Positions 50,848-59,778 of a stretch of 64,000 nucleotides of DNA are shown here, piece by piece. The position numbers were made by a program, and so were the translations under genes. This stretch comes from Variovorax sp. 679 (GTDB taxonomy: Bacteria > Pseudomonadota > Gammaproteobacteria > Burkholderiales > Burkholderiaceae_C), in contig NZ_RXFS01000004.1 in NCBI RefSeq assembly GCF_003952185.1, positions 248,001 through 312,000 on the forward strand. The letters are read 5' to 3'. Every line of letters begins with the position of its first letter. Positions within the stretch are counted from its first letter, which is position 1. Below the pieces are notes generated by a model. The model searched no databases and had not been told where the DNA came from. It worked only from the letters and a program-made list of their open reading frames with translations.

Positions 50848-51951
50848 TCAGGCCGCCGCGACGCGCTCGGCGATCGCGATGCCCACTTCGGTGGTGCTCG
50901 CCGAGCCACCGAGATCGCGCGTGCGCGGACCGTCGCGCAGCACCGCCTCGATGGCGCCCAGGATCGCGTCGTGCGCCGCGCGCCCCGCGCCTTGCCCCTG
51001 CGTGAGGAAGTCCAGCATCAGCGCGCCGGACCAGATCATCGCGATCGGGTTGGCGATGTTCTGTCCGTAGATGTCGGGCGCCGAGCCGTGCACCGGCTCG
51101 AACAGCGACGGAAACTTGCGCTCCGGGTTGAGGTTGGCCGACGGCGCAAGGCCGATGGTGCCGGTGGTCGCGGGGCCGAGGTCGGAGAGGATGTCGCCGA
51201 ACAGGTTGCTCGCCACCACCACGTCGAAGCGCGTGGGCTGCAGCACGAAGCGCGCCGACAGGATGTCGATGTGCTGCTTGTCGACCGTCACCTCCGGGTA
51301 GTCGAGGCCGACCGCGTCGGCGCGCTTGTCCCACCACGGCATGCTGATCGCGATGCCGTTGCTCTTGGTGGCCACCGTCAGGTGCTTGCGCCCGCGCGCA
51401 CGCGCGGTCTCGTACGCGAAGCGCAGAACGCGGTCGGCGCCGTGGCGGGAGAACACCGACTCCTGGATCACGATCTCGCGTTCGGTGCCCTCGTACATCA
51501 CGCCGCCGAGCGAGGTGTATTCGCCCTCGGTGTTCTCGCGCACCACGAGGTAGTCGATGTCGCCGGGCTTGCGGCCGGCCAGCGGGCAGGGCACGCCCTC
51601 GAACAGGCGCACCGGGCGCAGGTTGATGTACTGGTCGAACTCGCGGCGGAACTTCAGCAGCGAACCCCAGAGCGACACGTGGTCGGGCACCGTGGCGGGC
51701 CAGCCGACCGCGCCGAAGTACAGCGCGTCGACGCCCTTGAGGTGCTCCTTCCAGTCGTTCGGCATCATCTGGCCATGCGCGGCGTAATAGTCTGCGCTCG
51801 CCCAGTCGATGGTGCGGCAGTCGAGCTCGAAGCCGAAGCGCTCCGCGGCGGCCTGCACCACGCGCAGGCCCTCGGGCATCACTTCCTTGCCGATGCCGTC
51901 GCCGGGAATCACGGCGATGCGGAAGGTGGGGGTCATTTCGGTCTTTCTCAT
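50848..51951 (-). CDS. Tartrate/D-malate dehydrogenase (isocitrate/isopropylmalate DH family)
   Basis: 367-residue beta-decarboxylating NAD-dependent dehydrogenase. Family motifs: AVIPGDGIGKEV, NLRPVRLFEGVPC, VVRENTEGEYTSLGG, the metal-binding ASNLFGDILSDLGPATTGTIGLAPSANL, and FEPVHGSAPDIYGQNIANP. DYLVVRENTEGEY and MPWWDKRADAV are typical of TtuC/DmlA tartrate-malate enzymes rather than LeuB. The ATG overlaps the stop of the ABC ATPase gene (ATGA), so translation is coupled. Confidence 0.93.
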   Translation of the reverse strand: MRKTEMTPTFRIAVIPGDGIGKEVMPEGLRVVQAAAERFGFELDCRTIDWASADYYAAHGQMMPNDWKEHLKGVDALYFGAVGWPATVPDHVSLWGSLLKFRREFDQYINLRPVRLFEGVPCPLAGRKPGDIDYLVVRENTEGEYTSLGGVMYEGTEREIVIQESVFSRHGADRVLRFAYETARARGRKHLTVATKSNGIAISMPWWDKRADAVGLDYPEVTVDKQHIDILSARFVLQPTRFDVVVASNLFGDILSDLGPATTGTIGLAPSANLNPERKFPSLFEPVHGSAPDIYGQNIANPIAMIWSGALMLDFLTQGQGAGRAAHDAILGAIEAVLRDGPRTRDLGGSASTTEVGIAIAERVAAA

Positions 51952-53585
51952 GATGCGAGCGCCTTGGCGTGGTCCACGCGGTCCATCTCGTCGAGCCAGC
52001 CCTGGCGCAATTCGGGCACCGAGCGCGCAAGCAGCTCGTAGTAGGGGTGGTGCGGGCCGCGGTCGTAGTCGGCGCGCGCCACCTGCGCGAGCTTGCGGCC
52101 ATGCTGCATCACCACGATCTCGTCACACACCGCGCGCACCGTGTGCAGGTCGTGGCTGATGAAGAGGTACGACACGCCCAGCTCGCGCCGCAGTTCCGCG
52201 ATCAGGTCGAGCACCGCCGCGCCCACCACGGTGTCCAGCGCGGAGGTCACTTCGTCGCAGAGGATCAGGTCCGGCTCGGCCGCGAGCGCACGCGCGAGGT
52301 TCACGCGCTGCTTCTGCCCGCCCGAGAGGCCGCCCGGCAGGCGGCCGGCCACTGTCTGCGGCAGCTTCACCAGATCGAGCAGTTCGCGGATGCGCTTGCG
52401 CAGCGGCTCGCCGCGCAGTCCCTTGTAGAACTCCAGCGGCCGCGCCAGGATGCGCTCGATGGTCTGCGACGGGTTCAATGCCGTGTCGGCCATCTGGAAC
52501 ACGATCTGGATGCGGCGCAGCTCGTCGCGCTCGCGCTGCTGCAGCGTGGGCTTCAGTTCCCGCCCGTGGAACAGCACGTTGCCGTGGCTGGGCTTCAGCA
52601 GGCCCGCCACCGCGCGCGCCAGCGTGGTCTTGCCCGAGCCCGACTCGCCGATCACGCCGATCGCCTGGCCCCGGTAGAGCTTCAGGTCGATGTCCTGCAG
52701 GATCGGCTTGGCCGGGCGTCCTTGTGCATCCACCGGGCCGTAGCCTGCCGAGAGCTGGCGCACTTCGAGCAGCAGTTCACGGCCGTCGTCCGCGGCACCG
52801 GCCGAAGCGCGCGTCTGCGGCCGCGCGGCGGCCAGCAGGCTCTTCGTGTAGTCGTCGGCCGGCGCGGCGAGGATCCGGCCGGTCGCGTTCAGCTCGCGCA
52901 TGGTGCCGTTGCGCAGCACCAGGATGTGGTCGGCCATCTGCGCCACCACGGCCAGGTCGTGGCTCACGTACACCGCGGTGGCACGGCGCTCGCGCACCAC
53001 GCGGCGGAAGGCGCGCAGCACCTCGATCTGCGTGGTCACGTCGAGCGCGGTGGTCGGCTCGTCGAGGATCACGAGGTCGGGGTCGCCGATCAGCGCCATC
53101 GCCGCCATCAGCCGCTGCAGCTGGCCGCCCGACACCTGGTGCGGATAACGCGCGCCGATGCCTTCCGGATCGGGCAGCGCCAGCTCGCGGAAGAGCTGCA
53201 CCGCCTTGGCCTCCGCCTCGGCCCGCTTGCACAGGCCGTGGATCACGGTGGGCTCGACCACCTGGTCCATGATCGTGCGCGAAGGGTTGAAGGATGCCGC
53301 CGCGCTCTGCGCGATGTAGGCGACGGTACGCCCGCGCAGCGCGCGCTGCGCACGGGCATCGAGCGCCAGCACGTCGGTGTCGCCGATGAGCACCCTGCCC
53401 GCCGAGATGTTGCAGCCGTGGCGCGCATGGCCCATCAGCGCCAGCGCGGTGGTGGTCTTGCCCGAGCCCGACTCGCCGATCAGCGCCAGCACCTCGCCGG
53501 GCTGCACCGAGAAGCTCAGGTTGTCGACCAGCGTGGCGGCGCCGGCGCAGATGCTCAGGCCTTCGACGGTAAGTGGTGCGCCCAT
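51948..53585 (-). CDS. Fused dual ATPase of an oligopeptide/opine-type ABC importer
   Basis: 545 residues holding two complete OppD/OppF-type ATPase domains. The first has Walker A GESGSGKTTTAL, signature VSGGQLQRL and Walker B LVILDEPTTALD. The second (~270-545) has GESGSGKTTLARAV, LSGGQKQRVNLARAL and LILCDEVTSALD. Fusion of both ATPases into one chain is common for GsiA/YejF-like systems. The start overlaps the permease stop by one base, and the stop overlaps the next dehydrogenase start. Confidence 0.95.
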   Translation of the reverse strand: MGAPLTVEGLSICAGAATLVDNLSFSVQPGEVLALIGESGSGKTTTALALMGHARHGCNISAGRVLIGDTDVLALDARAQRALRGRTVAYIAQSAAASFNPSRTIMDQVVEPTVIHGLCKRAEAEAKAVQLFRELALPDPEGIGARYPHQVSGGQLQRLMAAMALIGDPDLVILDEPTTALDVTTQIEVLRAFRRVVRERRATAVYVSHDLAVVAQMADHILVLRNGTMRELNATGRILAAPADDYTKSLLAAARPQTRASAGAADDGRELLLEVRQLSAGYGPVDAQGRPAKPILQDIDLKLYRGQAIGVIGESGSGKTTLARAVAGLLKPSHGNVLFHGRELKPTLQQRERDELRRIQIVFQMADTALNPSQTIERILARPLEFYKGLRGEPLRKRIRELLDLVKLPQTVAGRLPGGLSGGQKQRVNLARALAAEPDLILCDEVTSALDTVVGAAVLDLIAELRRELGVSYLFISHDLHTVRAVCDEIVVMQHGRKLAQVARADYDRGPHHPYYELLARSVPELRQGWLDEMDRVDHAKALAS

Positions 53586-54490
53586 CAGCGTGTCCCCCGT
53601 TCGCGCGCGGCACGGCCGGGCAGGTTGTCGATGACGAGATTGACCGCGATGGTCAGGCTCGCGATGGCCAGCGCCGGCACGATGACCGAGGCGCCGCCCA
53701 TGGCCAGTGCGCCGATGTTCTCGCGCACCAGCGAACCCCAGTCGGCGGCGGGCGGCTGTATGCCCAGGCCCAGGAAGCTCAGGCTCGCCAGCAGCAGCAC
53801 GATGTAGACGAAGCGCAGGCCCAGGTCGGCCAGCATCGGGCCGACGATGTTGGGCAGGATCTCGCGCAGCATGATGTAGAGCGTGCCTTCGCCGCGCGTG
53901 CGCGCCACCGTCACGTAGTCGAGCGCGTTGATGTTCACGGCCAGCGAGCGCGCGATGCGGAAGGCGCCCGGCACGTAGATGATGGCCGCCGTGGCCACCA
54001 GCATCGGCACCGAGGAGCCGAAGCCCGCCACCATGATGAGCGCGAACATCTTGCTCGGAATGGCAGTGAGGGTGTCGAGCCCGCGGCTGAGCGTTGCGTC
54101 GATCCAGCGGCCGCTGGCTGCCGCCAGCAGCGCCAGCGTGGTGCCGACGCCGCTGGCCACGACGGTGGCGAGCAGCGCGACACCGACCGTGTAGCGCGCG
54201 CCCTCGATCACGCGCGCCAGCATGTCGCGGCCGAGGTAGTCGGTGCCGAGCCAGTGCGCCGCGCTGATCGGCGAGAACACGTTCGAGGTGCCCGTGGCCA
54301 CTGTGCTGTACGAGAGCAGCCAGGGGCCGAAAGCCGCCGCGAGCAGCCAGAAGAGCAGCACCGCGAGCCCGAGCAGGCCCGAGGGCCCGAAGCCCGCGAG
54401 CCAGCGCAGCGGCGATGCCCGGGAGGCAGGAGCCGCGGCGCTCATGGCCGGAGAAGACGGCGAAGGCGCAGAGGAGGTGGACGATTCCAT
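53585..54490 (-). CDS. ABC importer permease (DppC/OppC type)
   Basis: 301 residues. A short Ser/Ala/Pro-rich N-terminus (the start could also be an internal Met at ~16) is followed by about six membrane helices. The BPD_transp_1 EAA loop reads VARTRGEGTLYIMLREILPNIVGP. GTDYLGRDMLARVIEGAR is the DppC hallmark. It works with the other permease 16 bases upstream and the fused ATPase. Confidence 0.94.
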   Translation of the reverse strand: MESSTSSAPSPSSPAMSAAAPASRASPLRWLAGFGPSGLLGLAVLLFWLLAAAFGPWLLSYSTVATGTSNVFSPISAAHWLGTDYLGRDMLARVIEGARYTVGVALLATVVASGVGTTLALLAAASGRWIDATLSRGLDTLTAIPSKMFALIMVAGFGSSVPMLVATAAIIYVPGAFRIARSLAVNINALDYVTVARTRGEGTLYIMLREILPNIVGPMLADLGLRFVYIVLLLASLSFLGLGIQPPAADWGSLVRENIGALAMGGASVIVPALAIASLTIAVNLVIDNLPGRAARERGTR

Positions 54491-54506
54491 GTCGGTGGCC
54501 TCTGCG

Positions 54507-55472
54507 TCAGCGGTGCCGCAGCCGCGGGTTGGCGACGATGCCGCAGATGTCGGCGGCGGTCACCAGGATCAGGTAGGCGCCGCAGAAGATCATGGCGCAG
54601 GTCTGCACCAGCGGCATGTCGCGCTGCGAGACACCGTCGACCATCAGCTTGGCGATGCCCGGGTAGTTGAAGATCGTCTCCACGATGATCACGCCGCCCA
54701 GCAGGTACGACAGGCTCAGCGCCACCGCATTGGCGATCGGCCCCACCGCGTTGGGCAGCGCGTGCGCCAACACCGTGCGCATCGGCGATGCGCCCTTGAG
54801 CCGCACCATCTCGATGTAGGGCGCCTCCAGCTGGTCGATGACCGCGGCGCGCGTCATGCGCATCATCTGCGCGACGATCACGCAGCAAAGCACCAGCACC
54901 GGCATTGCGAAGGCCTGCAGCATCTGGCCCAGCGAATCGATGTCGTTGACGAAGGAAAGCGCCGGCAGCCAGCGAAGCTTCACCGCGAACACCAGCACCG
55001 CCAGCGTCGCCACCAGGAACTCCGGCACCGACACCACCGCCACCGCCGAGGTGGAGGCCGCGCGGTCGAACCACGAGCCGCGCCACACCGCCGAGGCGAT
55101 GCCCAGCGCCAGCGCGATCGGCACCGAGAACAGGGCGGTGACGGCAGCCAGCAGCAGCGAGTTGGGCAGCCGGCTGGCCACCAGCTCCGACACCGGCATC
55201 TGCGTCGTGGCCGAGCGGCCGAGGTCGCCCTTCGTCATGCCGAGCAACCACTGCGCATAGCGCTTGGGCGCCGGCACATCCAGCCCCATCTGCGCGCGCA
55301 GCGCGGCCAGCGCTTCGGGCGTGGCGTCCTGCCCGAGCTGTTCCTCGGCCGCGTCGCCGGGCAGCACGGCGGTGATCGAGAACACGATCACCGACACCGC
55401 CAGCAGCGACAGCAGCGCGAGCGCGATGCGCTGTGCAAGGAGCTTGAGGATCACCTGGTTCATGGGAAACAC
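54507..55472 (-). CDS. ABC importer permease (DppB/OppB type)
   Basis: 321 residues, six membrane helices. The N-terminal DppB signature is LLAVSVIVFSITAVLPGD, with GLDVPAPKRYAQWLLGMTKGDLGRS. The EAA loop is EMVRLKGASPMRTVLAHALPNAVGP, and EKFNYPGIGKL-like sequence near the end reads ETIFNYPGIAKLM. It starts 25 bases after the binding-protein stop. Confidence 0.95.
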   Translation of the reverse strand: MFPMNQVILKLLAQRIALALLSLLAVSVIVFSITAVLPGDAAEEQLGQDATPEALAALRAQMGLDVPAPKRYAQWLLGMTKGDLGRSATTQMPVSELVASRLPNSLLLAAVTALFSVPIALALGIASAVWRGSWFDRAASTSAVAVVSVPEFLVATLAVLVFAVKLRWLPALSFVNDIDSLGQMLQAFAMPVLVLCCVIVAQMMRMTRAAVIDQLEAPYIEMVRLKGASPMRTVLAHALPNAVGPIANAVALSLSYLLGGVIIVETIFNYPGIAKLMVDGVSQRDMPLVQTCAMIFCGAYLILVTAADICGIVANPRLRHR

Positions 55473-55497
55473 CCCAGCGAGGACCGACCCATGCGCG

Positions 55498-57126
55498 TCA
55501 TGCGTCTAGCCACACGTTCTCGGCGAAGTTGTAGCCCATCAGGCCGCCCAGCGGAATCGGCGACAGCCCCTTGAGTTTCGAGCTGTGGCCGTCGATGCTC
55601 GCGAGGAACAGCGGAATGCCGATGCCCGCGTCCTGGTGGATCATGGTCTGCATGTCGGCGTACATCTGCTTGCGCTTGGCCAGGTCGGTCTCGGCGCGCG
55701 AGGCCAGCAGCAGCTGGTCGAACTTCTCGCTCTTCCAGCGCGACTCGTTCCAGGCCGCACCCGACTGGAAGAACTGCGTGAGCAGCACGTCGGCGCTCGG
55801 GCGCGGGTTGACGTTGCCGAAGCCCACCTGGCTGTTGAGCCAGTGGTTCGACCAGTAGCCGTCTGCCGGCATGCGCTTGATGTCGAGTTCCAGGCCGACG
55901 CGCTGCGCGGTCTGCTGCAGCATCAGCGCGATCTCCACCGAGTAGAGCGCCGCCGGCGATGCAACCACCGGCACCTTGCCGGTGATGCCGGCCTTCTGCA
56001 GATGGAACTTCGCCTTCTCCGGATCGAAGGGGCGCTGCGGCAGGCCGGCGAAGTGGAAGCGGTTGGTCGGGTCGATCGGCTGGTCGTTGGCGACCACCGC
56101 GTAGTCGAGCGCGATGGTCTTCTTCATCTGCTCGCGGTCGAACAGGTGCTTCATGCCGAGCACGAAGTCGGGGTTGGCGCCGGGGCCCGCGTCCTTGCGC
56201 ATCACCAGGTCGGAGTATTGGCCCGACTGCGTGACGAAGATGCCGAAGCCCGGCGTGCCCTTCACGCGCTCCACCGAGCGCGGATTGACCGAGCCCACCA
56301 GGTCCATGCCGCCCGACAGCAGCGCGTTGACGCGTGCGCTCTCGTCGCCGATGCCGACGAACTCGATCTCGTCGAGGTAGGGCTTGCCGGGCTTCCAGTA
56401 GGCCTCGTTGCGCACCACCAGCGAGCGGATGCCGGGCTTGAACTCCTTGAGCTTGTAGGGGCCGGTGCCGATGCCGGCGTTGAAGTCGGTGGTGCCGTCC
56501 TTGACGATGTGGAAGTGGAAGGTGCCCAGGATCACCGGCAGGTCGGCGTTCGGTGCGCTCAGCAGCACCGTCACTTCGTTGGGGCCGGTGGCCTTCACGC
56601 TCTCGATCTGGTCGGCGAGCACCTTGGCCTTGGAGGCCGTGGCCGGGTCCTTGTGGCGCATCACCGAGAAGACCACGTCGGCCGGCGAGAGCGCCTTGCC
56701 GTCGTGGAACACCACGCCCTTGCGCAGCGTGAACACCCAGGTCTTCGCGTCCTTCGTGGTGAACGACTCGGCCAGCGCGGGTTGCGGCGTGAGGCTGCCG
56801 TCCAGCGAGGTGAGGCAGTTGTAGAGCATGTTGCCGCGCGAGTAGTCGGTCTGGTTCGACTGCTTGGCGGGGTCGAGCGTGTCGGTCGCAGCGGCGGTGG
56901 CCCCCGCCACCCGGATGCGGCCGCCGCGCCGCGGCGTCTGCGCGTGGGCCGACACCGCCATGCCCGCCAGGCTGCCGGCCAGCGTGGCCTGCATGCCGCC
57001 GGCCATCAGCATCGACAGGATGTCGCGCCGCGTGGCGCCGCGTCGCAGCGATGCCATCACGCGAAGGCTTTCATCGGGGCCGACGAGTTTGTCGAAGCTC
57101 TTGTTGTCGCTGCTGCTGTCGCTCAT
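55498..57126 (-). CDS. Tat-exported solute-binding protein family 5 (oligopeptide/opine type)
   Basis: 542 residues. The N-terminus has a ~30-residue cytosolic lead, then ATRRDILSMLMAGGMQ…AHAQ, a twin-arginine signal with cleavage near AHA|Q. The SBP_bac_5 body is clear: DTLDPAKQSNQTDY, LTPQPALAESFTTKDAKTW, VFHDGKALSPADVVFS, FRVFNGVG-type GIGTGPYKLKEFKPG, ASRAETDLAKRKQMYADMQTMIHQD. It binds the imported peptide, opine or amine compound in the periplasm. It is followed by both permeases and the ATPase. Confidence 0.93.
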   Translation of the reverse strand: MSDSSSDNKSFDKLVGPDESLRVMASLRRGATRRDILSMLMAGGMQATLAGSLAGMAVSAHAQTPRRGGRIRVAGATAAATDTLDPAKQSNQTDYSRGNMLYNCLTSLDGSLTPQPALAESFTTKDAKTWVFTLRKGVVFHDGKALSPADVVFSVMRHKDPATASKAKVLADQIESVKATGPNEVTVLLSAPNADLPVILGTFHFHIVKDGTTDFNAGIGTGPYKLKEFKPGIRSLVVRNEAYWKPGKPYLDEIEFVGIGDESARVNALLSGGMDLVGSVNPRSVERVKGTPGFGIFVTQSGQYSDLVMRKDAGPGANPDFVLGMKHLFDREQMKKTIALDYAVVANDQPIDPTNRFHFAGLPQRPFDPEKAKFHLQKAGITGKVPVVASPAALYSVEIALMLQQTAQRVGLELDIKRMPADGYWSNHWLNSQVGFGNVNPRPSADVLLTQFFQSGAAWNESRWKSEKFDQLLLASRAETDLAKRKQMYADMQTMIHQDAGIGIPLFLASIDGHSSKLKGLSPIPLGGLMGYNFAENVWLDA

Positions 57127-57198
57127 GGTGAGTGCTCCTGGGGGCCGTGGGGTGGAAGAAATCGGGAACGAACGAAAGAAAGAGATGACCGCGGGCCC

Positions 57199-58491
57199 TC
57201 AGGCCAGCCTGTCCTTGAGCCGGTAATAGAGGCCCACCGCCGGCAGGAACCACGGCGGGCCGAAGTGGCCGGGAATCGCGGGCCAGTCGCGCCCCTGCCA
57301 GGGGTTGGCGCCAGCGTCGCCGCCCATCACGGCGGCCATGCGCTGGCCCATGTGCACCGACATCTGCGTGCCGTGGCCGCTGTAGCCCATGGCGTAGTAG
57401 AGGCCGTCGCGCTCGCCGGCGTGGGGCAGGCGGTCCTGCGTCATGTCGACGAGTCCGCCCCAGCAATAGTCGAGCCGCACCTTGCCGAGCTGCGGGAACG
57501 TTTCGGCCAGCCCCGCGCGCAGGATCTCGCCGCTGGCCGCATCCGACTGCGGGCTCGATATGGCGAAGCGCGCGCGCCCGCCGAACACCAGCCGGTGGTC
57601 GGCCGTGAGCCTGAAGTAGTGGTGGATGTTCGCGATGGTCGTGTAGGTGCGCCGGCCCGCGAGCAGCGCCTGCGCGCGCTCCGCGCCCAGCGGCTCGGTC
57701 ACGACGATGAAGCTGCCGATGGGAACGATGCGCCGGCGCAGCCAGCCGAAGCTGCCGTAGCCGCCATGGCGCGTCGCGCCCGTGGCCAGCAGCACCTGCT
57801 GCGCGGCGACCGTGCCGCGCGCGGTGTGCAGCCGGTGGGCATGGCCCTGGCCCACGCGCTCGATGCGACTCACCTCGGTGCCGGTGTGGATCTGCGCGCC
57901 GCTGCGCTGCGCCGCCGTTGCCAGCCCGTGCGCGAAGCGGCCCATGTGCATCTGGCCGCTGCGCCTGTAGAGCAGGCCGCCGTGGAAGCGGTCGCTCTGC
58001 ACCTCGGCGCGCACGCTTGCCGCGTCGAGGATCTCCACGTCGCTGTCCACGCCGTCGTCGACCAGGCGCCGCGCGCTGTGCTCCAGCGCGCTCATCTGGT
58101 TCGCCCGCGTGGCGAGCTTGAGCTTGCCGTGGCGCATGAAGTCGCAGTCGATGGCTTCCTCGCGCACGAGCCGCGCCACCGTGTCGACCGCATCGTCATA
58201 CGCGTGGTACCAGCCGCGCGCGCGCTCCACGCCGACCTTGGCCGCCACATCGGCGTAGTCGACCGCAAGCCCGTTGTTGACGTGACCGCCGTTGCGTCCC
58301 GAGGCCTCGGCCGCCACGCGCGAGCCGGCTTCCAGCACCGCGACGCTCGCGCCGCGCCGGGCCAGCGCAAGCGCCGCCGACAGGCCGGTGAAGCCGCCGC
58401 CGACGATGGCCACGTCGACCTGCGCCGGAAGCTCGCGGGCTTCGGGCTCGAAGGCGGGCGCCGAGTCGGTCCAGTAGGAGTCGAGCTTCAT
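57199..58491 (-). CDS. FAD-dependent amine oxidoreductase (PuuB/OrdL-like)
   Basis: 430 residues from the ATG at 58491. YWTDSAP is near the start, and the FAD motif VAIVGGGFTGLSAALALARRG and EAGSRVAAEASGRNGGHVNNG are hallmarks of the gamma-glutamylputrescine oxidase-like branch. The C-terminal FAD-binding part reads GYSGHGTQMSVHMGQRMA, with LPHAGERDGLYYAMG before it. It likely oxidatively deaminates an imported amine; the resulting aldehyde suits the dehydrogenase at the operon end. It lies 34 bases after the HAD gene and 72 before the binding protein. Confidence 0.92.
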   Translation of the reverse strand: MKLDSYWTDSAPAFEPEARELPAQVDVAIVGGGFTGLSAALALARRGASVAVLEAGSRVAAEASGRNGGHVNNGLAVDYADVAAKVGVERARGWYHAYDDAVDTVARLVREEAIDCDFMRHGKLKLATRANQMSALEHSARRLVDDGVDSDVEILDAASVRAEVQSDRFHGGLLYRRSGQMHMGRFAHGLATAAQRSGAQIHTGTEVSRIERVGQGHAHRLHTARGTVAAQQVLLATGATRHGGYGSFGWLRRRIVPIGSFIVVTEPLGAERAQALLAGRRTYTTIANIHHYFRLTADHRLVFGGRARFAISSPQSDAASGEILRAGLAETFPQLGKVRLDYCWGGLVDMTQDRLPHAGERDGLYYAMGYSGHGTQMSVHMGQRMAAVMGGDAGANPWQGRDWPAIPGHFGPPWFLPAVGLYYRLKDRLA

Positions 58492-58525
58492 GGCTTGTCG
58501 AGGCTGTTTCCGGAAAGAAGAAAGA

Positions 58526-59191
58526 TCAAAGGCCCACGACGCCCGGCAGGCCGCCGATGTCCTTGATTTCCGTGTAGCGGTAGGCCGGGTTGCCGGGGCC
58601 ATGGCCGCGATTGACGAACACCTTGTTGACGATGCCCAGGTCGTCCGCCGACATCAGGTCGTAGCGCAGGCTGGACGACACGTGCAGCACGTCCTCGGGG
58701 TTGCAGCCCAGTGAATCGAGCATGTACTCGAAGGCCGTCAGGCGCGGCTTGTAGGCCTGGGCCTGCTGCGCGGTGTAGACGCGATGGAAGGGCGCACCCA
58801 GCATCGCGACGTTCTTCTGGATCTGGTCGTCCGAGGCGTTCGACAGGATCACCAGCGGGATTTCCTTCGCCACCTTGGCCAGCCCGGCGGCGACGTCTTC
58901 ATGCGGGCCCCAGGTGGGCACGGCGTCGTAGATCTTCTGGGCGTCGAGGTCGAAGTACTGGACCTTCCACTTGCGGCACAGGCGCCGCACCGCGTTCTTC
59001 AGCACCACCTCGTAGGGCTGCCAGGCGCCCAGCACCTCGTCGAAGCGGTAGGCGGCGAAGTCGGCGATGAACTGCTCCATGCGATCGGCGGGGATGCGGT
59101 CTGCGAAAAGATCGCGCGTCATCTCCTTCATGCGGAAGCGGGTCAGCGTTCCATAGCAGTCGAAGGTCACGTACTTGGGCTTGAAGGTCAT
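58526..59191 (-). CDS. HAD-superfamily hydrolase, haloacid dehalogenase type II-like
   Basis: 221 residues. Motif I is FDCYGTL with nucleophile D11, motif II ILSNASDDQ, the motif III lysine is in AYKPRLTAFEYML, and motif IV is DLMSADDLGI. The layout fits L-2-haloacid dehalogenase-like proteins, many of which act as phosphatases in catabolic operons. It is the first gene of the minus-strand operon, and the operon promoter should lie in the AT-richer sequence just above 59192. Substrate unknown. Confidence 0.9.
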   Translation of the reverse strand: MTFKPKYVTFDCYGTLTRFRMKEMTRDLFADRIPADRMEQFIADFAAYRFDEVLGAWQPYEVVLKNAVRRLCRKWKVQYFDLDAQKIYDAVPTWGPHEDVAAGLAKVAKEIPLVILSNASDDQIQKNVAMLGAPFHRVYTAQQAQAYKPRLTAFEYMLDSLGCNPEDVLHVSSSLRYDLMSADDLGIVNKVFVNRGHGPGNPAYRYTEIKDIGGLPGVVGL

Positions 59192-59778
59192 GGTCTCGAT
59201 TCCTGTGTTGGGTCGGTTCGTACCGGTCGCCGGCCACTTCTTCAGACGGCAATTGCGACAAGCAAATTACGGATTGATTGCAGCACGCAGCAGCGCGGAG
59301 GTTGTAGGGAAATACGTTGCCTGCCACGACGAAGCTGCGGTTTGGAGGGCCGGCGACGGCATGCCATGCGGTCTGCCCTCCATGCGTGCGGCGTGCACCT
59401 CGGCGCGTCGCGGCAAAGTCGATGAGCACGCTTTTGAAGCGCAGGCTCCCGGCGGTGAAAGAAGGGAATGGCCCATGCGACGGCGTCGCGCACCGCTGCG
59501 CCCGACGGTGAAATCGCCCGAAGGCAGGTGAGTCCGTCGCGGGTCGAAGGCTTGCATGGGCTCGTGATCGATGAGGCTCCGCGGAAGCGGCGATCGATCC
59601 TGGGCAGGCCGGCGCAGCATTTGTATGCGTACGCAGGCGCTTCACCGCAGCGAATTGCAAAACCCGGGCGCGTCGCAGCCGAAGCTTGCAAGTTGCGGCG
59701 AAGGCCGATTTCGGTCTGGCACCGCGGCCCGATGTCGTCCAAGATGGAAGGGACATACCTTCGCCAAGAGATCCTTCA
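59192..59778. other. 587-base divergent intergenic region without a recognisable gene
   Basis: This gap separates the minus-strand catabolic operon from the GNAT gene. Open frames exist on both strands (for example about 59242-59742 minus and 59175-59531 plus), but none resembles a known protein and their composition (Arg/Ala/Cys/Pro-rich) is that of antisense noise. The most AT-rich part, ~59248-59282, is the likely operon promoter site. It could hold a decayed gene or a regulatory region; nothing firmer is visible. Confidence 0.5.

Noticed and set aside
55585..58566. 993-codon plus-strand frame opposite the binding protein and amine oxidase genes
   Set aside because: Antisense shadow spanning two well-supported genes and their intergenic gap.
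59242..59742. 166-codon minus-strand frame in the long intergenic gap
   Set aside because: Cys/Arg/Pro-rich with no resemblance to a known protein and no convincing ribosome site; kept only as part of the gap description.
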